From: Carposina sasakii
Taxonomy: Eukaryota > Arthropoda > Insecta > Lepidoptera > Carposinidae
Assembly (NCBI GenBank): GCA_014607495.2
Contig: CP053162.1
Coordinates: 4,906,469 to 4,970,468 of the forward strand
Length of the DNA stretch: 64,000 bases
Reading direction: 5' to 3'
The stretch's first letter is position 1; each line of letters begins with the position of its first letter. The notes under the pieces were generated by a model that did not search any database, was not told where the DNA came from, and saw nothing but the letters and a program-made list of their open reading frames with translations. Below are positions 24,901-30,900 of the stretch, one piece after another. The position numbers and the translations under genes are program-made.

Positions 24901-27900
24901 CCACACCGAGACGATGCCTCCAACAATTGCGAGCAATACGTATATTGCCGCATAATGATGTATATCATGATAAGATACACCATCTGATAACGGCTTGTTC
25001 TGTTTTAGTTCTACAATTTTCTCTTCTATTGCGTGAAGTTGATTGGTGCTCTCAATTAATTCTGAGTTGTTTATAGGAGGTGTGGACAGGTCGGGCAGTG
25101 ATGTGTTGATGATATGGTTTATTGGCGCAATCTCTGGACTTGGGAAACTGTTACTTATTCTGATATTTGTAGATTCTTGTCTATGCGAATAAACAAAGAA
25201 ATCAGCTGATTTGATAAGGCAACCTTGATTGACATTAAATAGGCCAGAATGAGTCATTTGTATTGCGGTAATACGATCTTCACATAGCAATTTTAATTGA
25301 CATTGCTCGCAACAAAAGTACAGGTAGGTATTTAACTTATGTAAATCTATCCATCTGTTATTACATGAATTTGTTAAGGGCATGCACTTCCTGGTACTAG
25401 GTAACCTATTGCAAAAGCTTTGATCATCTTTGATTTGATAAATAGGCATCTTGATGTGACACAAAAGGCTTTCTGGGTTTTGTTTTATACACGTCCTTAG
25501 ATCTGTTTTCGTCATAGTTATGAAGGCATCCTTCTTGAGGCTAAGAGCTACATATTCTGATATGGGAAGAACAGTAATCTCCTCCTTGCCATCATCCGTT
25601 GCTTGGGGTACCGGAATCAACTTGAAAATCTCATAAGTATCTCGTCCTGTTAATGGTATCTTGATTTCGAAGATAACAAATCTGGTAGTTAGTCGTGTGC
25701 TGACTTGCAGTAAATTGTAAATATCTGATAAATCTGCTAAGTTATTGATCGGTAGTGATAGGTCTTTGGGGAGTTGTCCAGCTATACTGTTAAGCTCATT
25801 TTTTAATTGTACCGGCGTTAATAGGTGGAAGTTAAACTTGCCATTGTAAATATTCGTTATTGTATTTATTAGTGTTTGCTGAATGCCCTTAAGGCTATAT
25901 AAAATGTTGTTTGTGATTATAGCTGTACTTATAAATTCATTAGTAAGCGAGATGTTTTGTAATTCACTCGTGATCTGATTGACTGAATTTTCTATATAGG
26001 TGAACTTTTTATTGATCATTTTATGATGTTTGTCGATTATGCCTTCGGTGCGTTTTAGTAAGTTAAATTCAGCTTCAACCACCGAAGTCTGATTTTTCCA
26101 CAATTTTGCTAGATGCTTCTGGTTATCTCTGATTAAATCTATGTCGTGTTCGTATTTTTCGGCGGAACGCTCGTCTAATACGCCGAATAATTCATTTGCT
26201 AGGTACCCGACTCCATTGATTAAACCTCGACGGCGATGACGAAGGCTCGATGATAAGTGGGAATTATGCTTTGTTAGGATATTATTGTAGTATTGCAGTT
26301 CCGTGTGTTCGTGATGTAATTGTAACATAACACCCTTGCATTGTGATTGTTGTTGTATTCTGGAACAAATATCATCAAGATAATTGATATGTTTTGAGAG
26401 AGCCACGTTGCCATCTCGATAAGGTTGTGTATCGTAGTAGACGACTAGGCGCCAATCGTCTCGAATTAACTGCATAGTTGCGATACTGTCGAAATAAAGT
26501 CCATTGTTGCTTGTCAACGGTGTTATTTTATACGAACAGCGCGCAGCTGGGAGTGTAATGAAAAATAAGAGTAGTGACATTATCAGCGTAGACAGGATGC
26601 TTGACTGGTTTCCTCTATTCGATTTCTGTTTTTTCTGATCGCATTTTGATTCAAGAATGTGTTCTTGATTAGTTGGTAAGACAGCCAGCTTAACTATGGG
26701 CCTTTTTAGTAAACCGTTCTTAGTTTTTAGCGTAACTACTCTTACATAACCGTCCGCTCCGGGATGTAACTCGGTCACGCGGGCCATTGGCCATTTTCCA
26801 GGGGGATGGTTTTCATCTTTGATAATGACTATGTCATTAACTTTAATATTCTCTTGCGGCTGCTTCCACTTGCTTCTTGATGATAGTTGAGTGAGATATT
26901 CATCACGCCACCGATTCCAAATATCTCTAAATATCTTATGGGTAAGATGCCATCTCGTCCGTAGATCTTCCTCGGTCTCATATATAGTCAGAGTAGGACC
27001 ACTGGCCAGAAAGTGAGATGGCGTCAATACGTCAAGATCTTGTGGGTCATCTGTAAGCGGACATAGCGGCCTCGAATTTAGACAGCCTTCCAATTGAGTG
27101 AGAAGCGTAGAAAACTCTTCAAATGTGAGTTTTTGCTCACCGATCACTCGTTTAAGGTGGTATTTGAGGCTCTTTACTGCAGCCTCCCATAGGCCTCCTG
27201 CGGATGGCCAAGCCGGCGCATTGAAACGCCATTCGATGCCCATACTAACTACTTCAGTCATAAATTCTTGATTGAAGACTGCTTTCATTTCTGATAATTT
27301 TTGTTGTAATATCTTGTTAGCCCCTACAAAGTTTGTTCCTTGATCACTGTACATGAAACCGGGAGTACCTCGGCGCGCCGCCATTCTACGTAATGCGGCA
27401 AGAAATGCGTAAGCTGTCAGGTCTGACACCAGCTCTAGATGTACGGCCTTAGTTGCCATGCATACGAATACCGCTACGTATCCTTTCGTCGTCTTTATTC
27501 CACGACCCTTGTTGGCTTTTATAAAGACATGACCCGTGTAGTCTACACCGCAGTGATAGAATGGACGAGATAGATTTGATCGTGCCGAGGGTAGATCGCC
27601 CATTATTTGATAACTTTCTCTTGGATTGTGTTTTCGGCACGTCACACATTGCCTTAATCTTTTCTTGATAGTTCTGATACCACCCATGAGCCAATACTTT
27701 TGGCGAGTATAAGCTGTTGTCAGACGTGCTCCTCCGTGATATGTGCACTCATGGGCCTGATCAATAATAAGATCTAATAATCTTGTATTTTTGGGGATGA
27801 TGGCGGGATGTTTCATCTCTTCACTTATTTTTGCATGTCTTAGCCTACCGCCTACCCGTATGATACCATATTGATCTAAAATTGGATTCATGCTGTGTAG

Positions 27901-30900
27901 TTTGCTATTACTAGCAACGTTGTTATTTGCTGATAAATCGTTTAACTCGCTTGAAAAATGTTCCTGCTGTACTTGCTTTACTATAATTGATCTTGCCTTT
28001 GTAAGCTCTAACAATGTTAAATAATTCTGTTTACGCTCTTTACTGATAAATCTGAGTACCCATGCTAGTACTCTTACTGCTTTTGTAAACGAGCTATGTT
28101 TATTTAAGATTTTGTTCACCACTTCGCCTTGATTTTTTAATTGTACCACATTTACTTGTTTTTTCTTTACATCTAAATCAGTGGTGTAACTGACCTTATT
28201 ATTTGATTGAGGGTTAAAGGTGGGTAGCCAAGCGGGGCCTTTCCACCATAAAGAATGTACCTTTAACTGAGAGGCGGTCATTCCACGGCTGGCACAGTCA
28301 GCTGGATTTTCTTTTGATTTAACATAATGCCAATAACATGCGGGTATAATACTTGTTACTTGTTTTACTCGATTGGCTACAAAGGGCTCCCATCGACTGA
28401 CATTTCCACTGAGCCAACCTAGGACTGCTGTTGAATCGGTCCAGCCATAAACTCGTATTTCATAATTTTTGAGACTATCTTTAATTTTTGACACCAATCT
28501 TGATAGTAAGACAGCACCACAGAGTTCCAAACGCGGTAGTGAAGTTTTGTTGTTAAGTGGGACTAGTTTTGTCTTTCCAGCAACTAGTACCACTGATGTT
28601 GATTCATCTCTCATAATCTTGCAATATACTACACTGGCATAAGCTTTTGTGCTCGCGTCACAGTAGCCATGCAGTTCGATGTAGTCATTCTCCCTTGTTT
28701 GTAACCACCTTGGTACTTCATAGTGCATGATAATAGGAATGTCTAGTTTTATTTTGTTCCACTCTTCCCATATATCATCTGGGACGGCCTCATCCCATTT
28801 TGTGTTTATTTTCCAAACAGCTTGAAATAAAATATTTAGTTTAGTAGTAAGCGGGGCGAGCCAGCCGAGGGGATCAAATAATTTCGAAATATCTGACAAT
28901 AGTATTCTCTTTGTTGGCCGGGTTGAAGTGGTAGGTATTTTCGACTGGAATGTGAATTTATCTTGTTCTGAGTTCCACCTTATTCCTAATGTTTTTGAGG
29001 GCTCTACTTGCTTAAAATCAAAATCTATCTGATTATTTTTATCTGTACTGTCTCTTGCTATTAGCGCGGGCGAATTTGATTTCCATTTCCTGAGATTCAT
29101 ACCTCCTGATTTTAAAATATTGATCATATCTGTTTGTAATTGTATGGCCACCTGCTCCGAATGTGACCCGTGAATCAGGTCGTCCATATAAAAGGACTCT
29201 TTAAGGACCTGAGGTGCCAGACTGTTTTGATAATTAGTTTTTTCATCGAGCGCGAGCTGTCGGAGTGTCCTCATAGCGAGAAATGGAGCGGCTTTAGTTC
29301 CGTATGTCACTGTCGCAAGATGATAATCCTTTAATGGATCAGATGGCTTGTTTCTCCATACGATCATTTGTAAATACTGATCGTCGGGGTGGATCCATAT
29401 TTGCCGAAACATCTTTTCAATGTCGGCTGTATATGCGATCTTATACTGTCTCCACTTGATAATGAGACTCTGAAGATCTTGCTGTAAATTGGGACCCCTA
29501 CACATTACGTCATTTAAGCTAATTCCCGAAGCTGTTTTATCGGAGGCGTTAAATACAACACGTAACTTAGTAGTTGTAGAATCGTCACGTGTTACGCAAT
29601 GGTGAGGTAAATAACATGTGGTTATGTTACGAAATTGCATCGTTGACGGTATCATATGACCGAGCGACAAATAATCGTTCATAAATAATTTATATTCTTT
29701 CGCAATTTCCATTTGCTTATTGAATTTTTGTTCAATTTTATAGAATTGAGCAATTGTTTTTGATTTAGATTGCCCTAATTCTTGATAATTAGGTTTTAAT
29801 GGTAATCTAACTACATATGATCCGTCATCTCTTCTGCTAGTCGTTGATTGATAAAAATCCATACACTGCTGGTCTTCTACTGATAAGTTTGTAGATGGTT
29901 GCTCTGTGATATCCTCTATCTCCCAAAACTTTTGGATTTCTTCCACAGCGTGTAAAACCACATTGCACTGGAACGTTTTAGTATTTCCGCTTAAAATCCA
30001 CCCGAGTTTGGTTTCTTGGGCGATAGGTAGTGAACTTGATCTGCAAATACCGTCCAAAAGGATATTGGAGTATATATCCGCGCCCAGTAGTATATCTACG
30101 GGGCAGTTTATGTAAAACTCGGGGTCTGCTAAATTTAAGTTATCGATATAAGTCCAATCGGGTTTAGAAAAAGTATAACTGGGTAGACTCTTGATAAGTG
30201 TTTTCATAATAAGAACCTCAGTTCTAAAGGAAAAGTCATTTAAAACTGACGAACATTTAATTCTGATCATTCCCTTGCATGTACTTTCTTTATCTCCTAT
30301 ACCGGAAATAAGTCCTTTGCATGTTTTTCTAGGTAATTTTAGAGTATGGGCCGCTTTCTCTGATATAAGGGAAGTTTGCGACCCTTGATCTAGCAGGGCA
30401 CGCATGACATACCAAGACCCATCAACGGCTTGTATCTTGATCATTGCAGTGGGTAACAGGACTTCAAGTGAGTCATTTTGTACTGAGACATGTGTGTTAC
30501 TACGGACTTGCTTTTCTGCATAATTATTGTTCTGTGCGCTCGAACCGGCGGCGCCGGCGTTGACACCGGTGTCTCCTTTCATGTTGTTTCCAATGAATTT
30601 CGTAAATGCCTCGTGTAATAAGCTGTTATGGTCCTTTTTACACTCACGGCAATGGTTTTCCGAAGTACATTGTTGTCCTTTATGGTCAAAAAGGCAGTTT
30701 AAACAAAGATTTAACCTTTTTACAGTATGGAGACGGTCGACAGCCGATTTTTGTAAAAATGATTTACAAAAATATATACCGTGTTCTTGGCAATCACAAA
30801 ATGAACACTTATACTTGCTAAATGCGCCAGTCTTATTATTGGTCGTGGGCGAGATCATTTTACTTTTAGTTGTAAATGAACTTTTATACTGATACTGATT

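Noticed and set aside
24786..25076. Several open frames on both strands overlapping the end of the retroelement frame
   Set aside because: They are other-frame readings of the polyprotein tail and lack independent signals.
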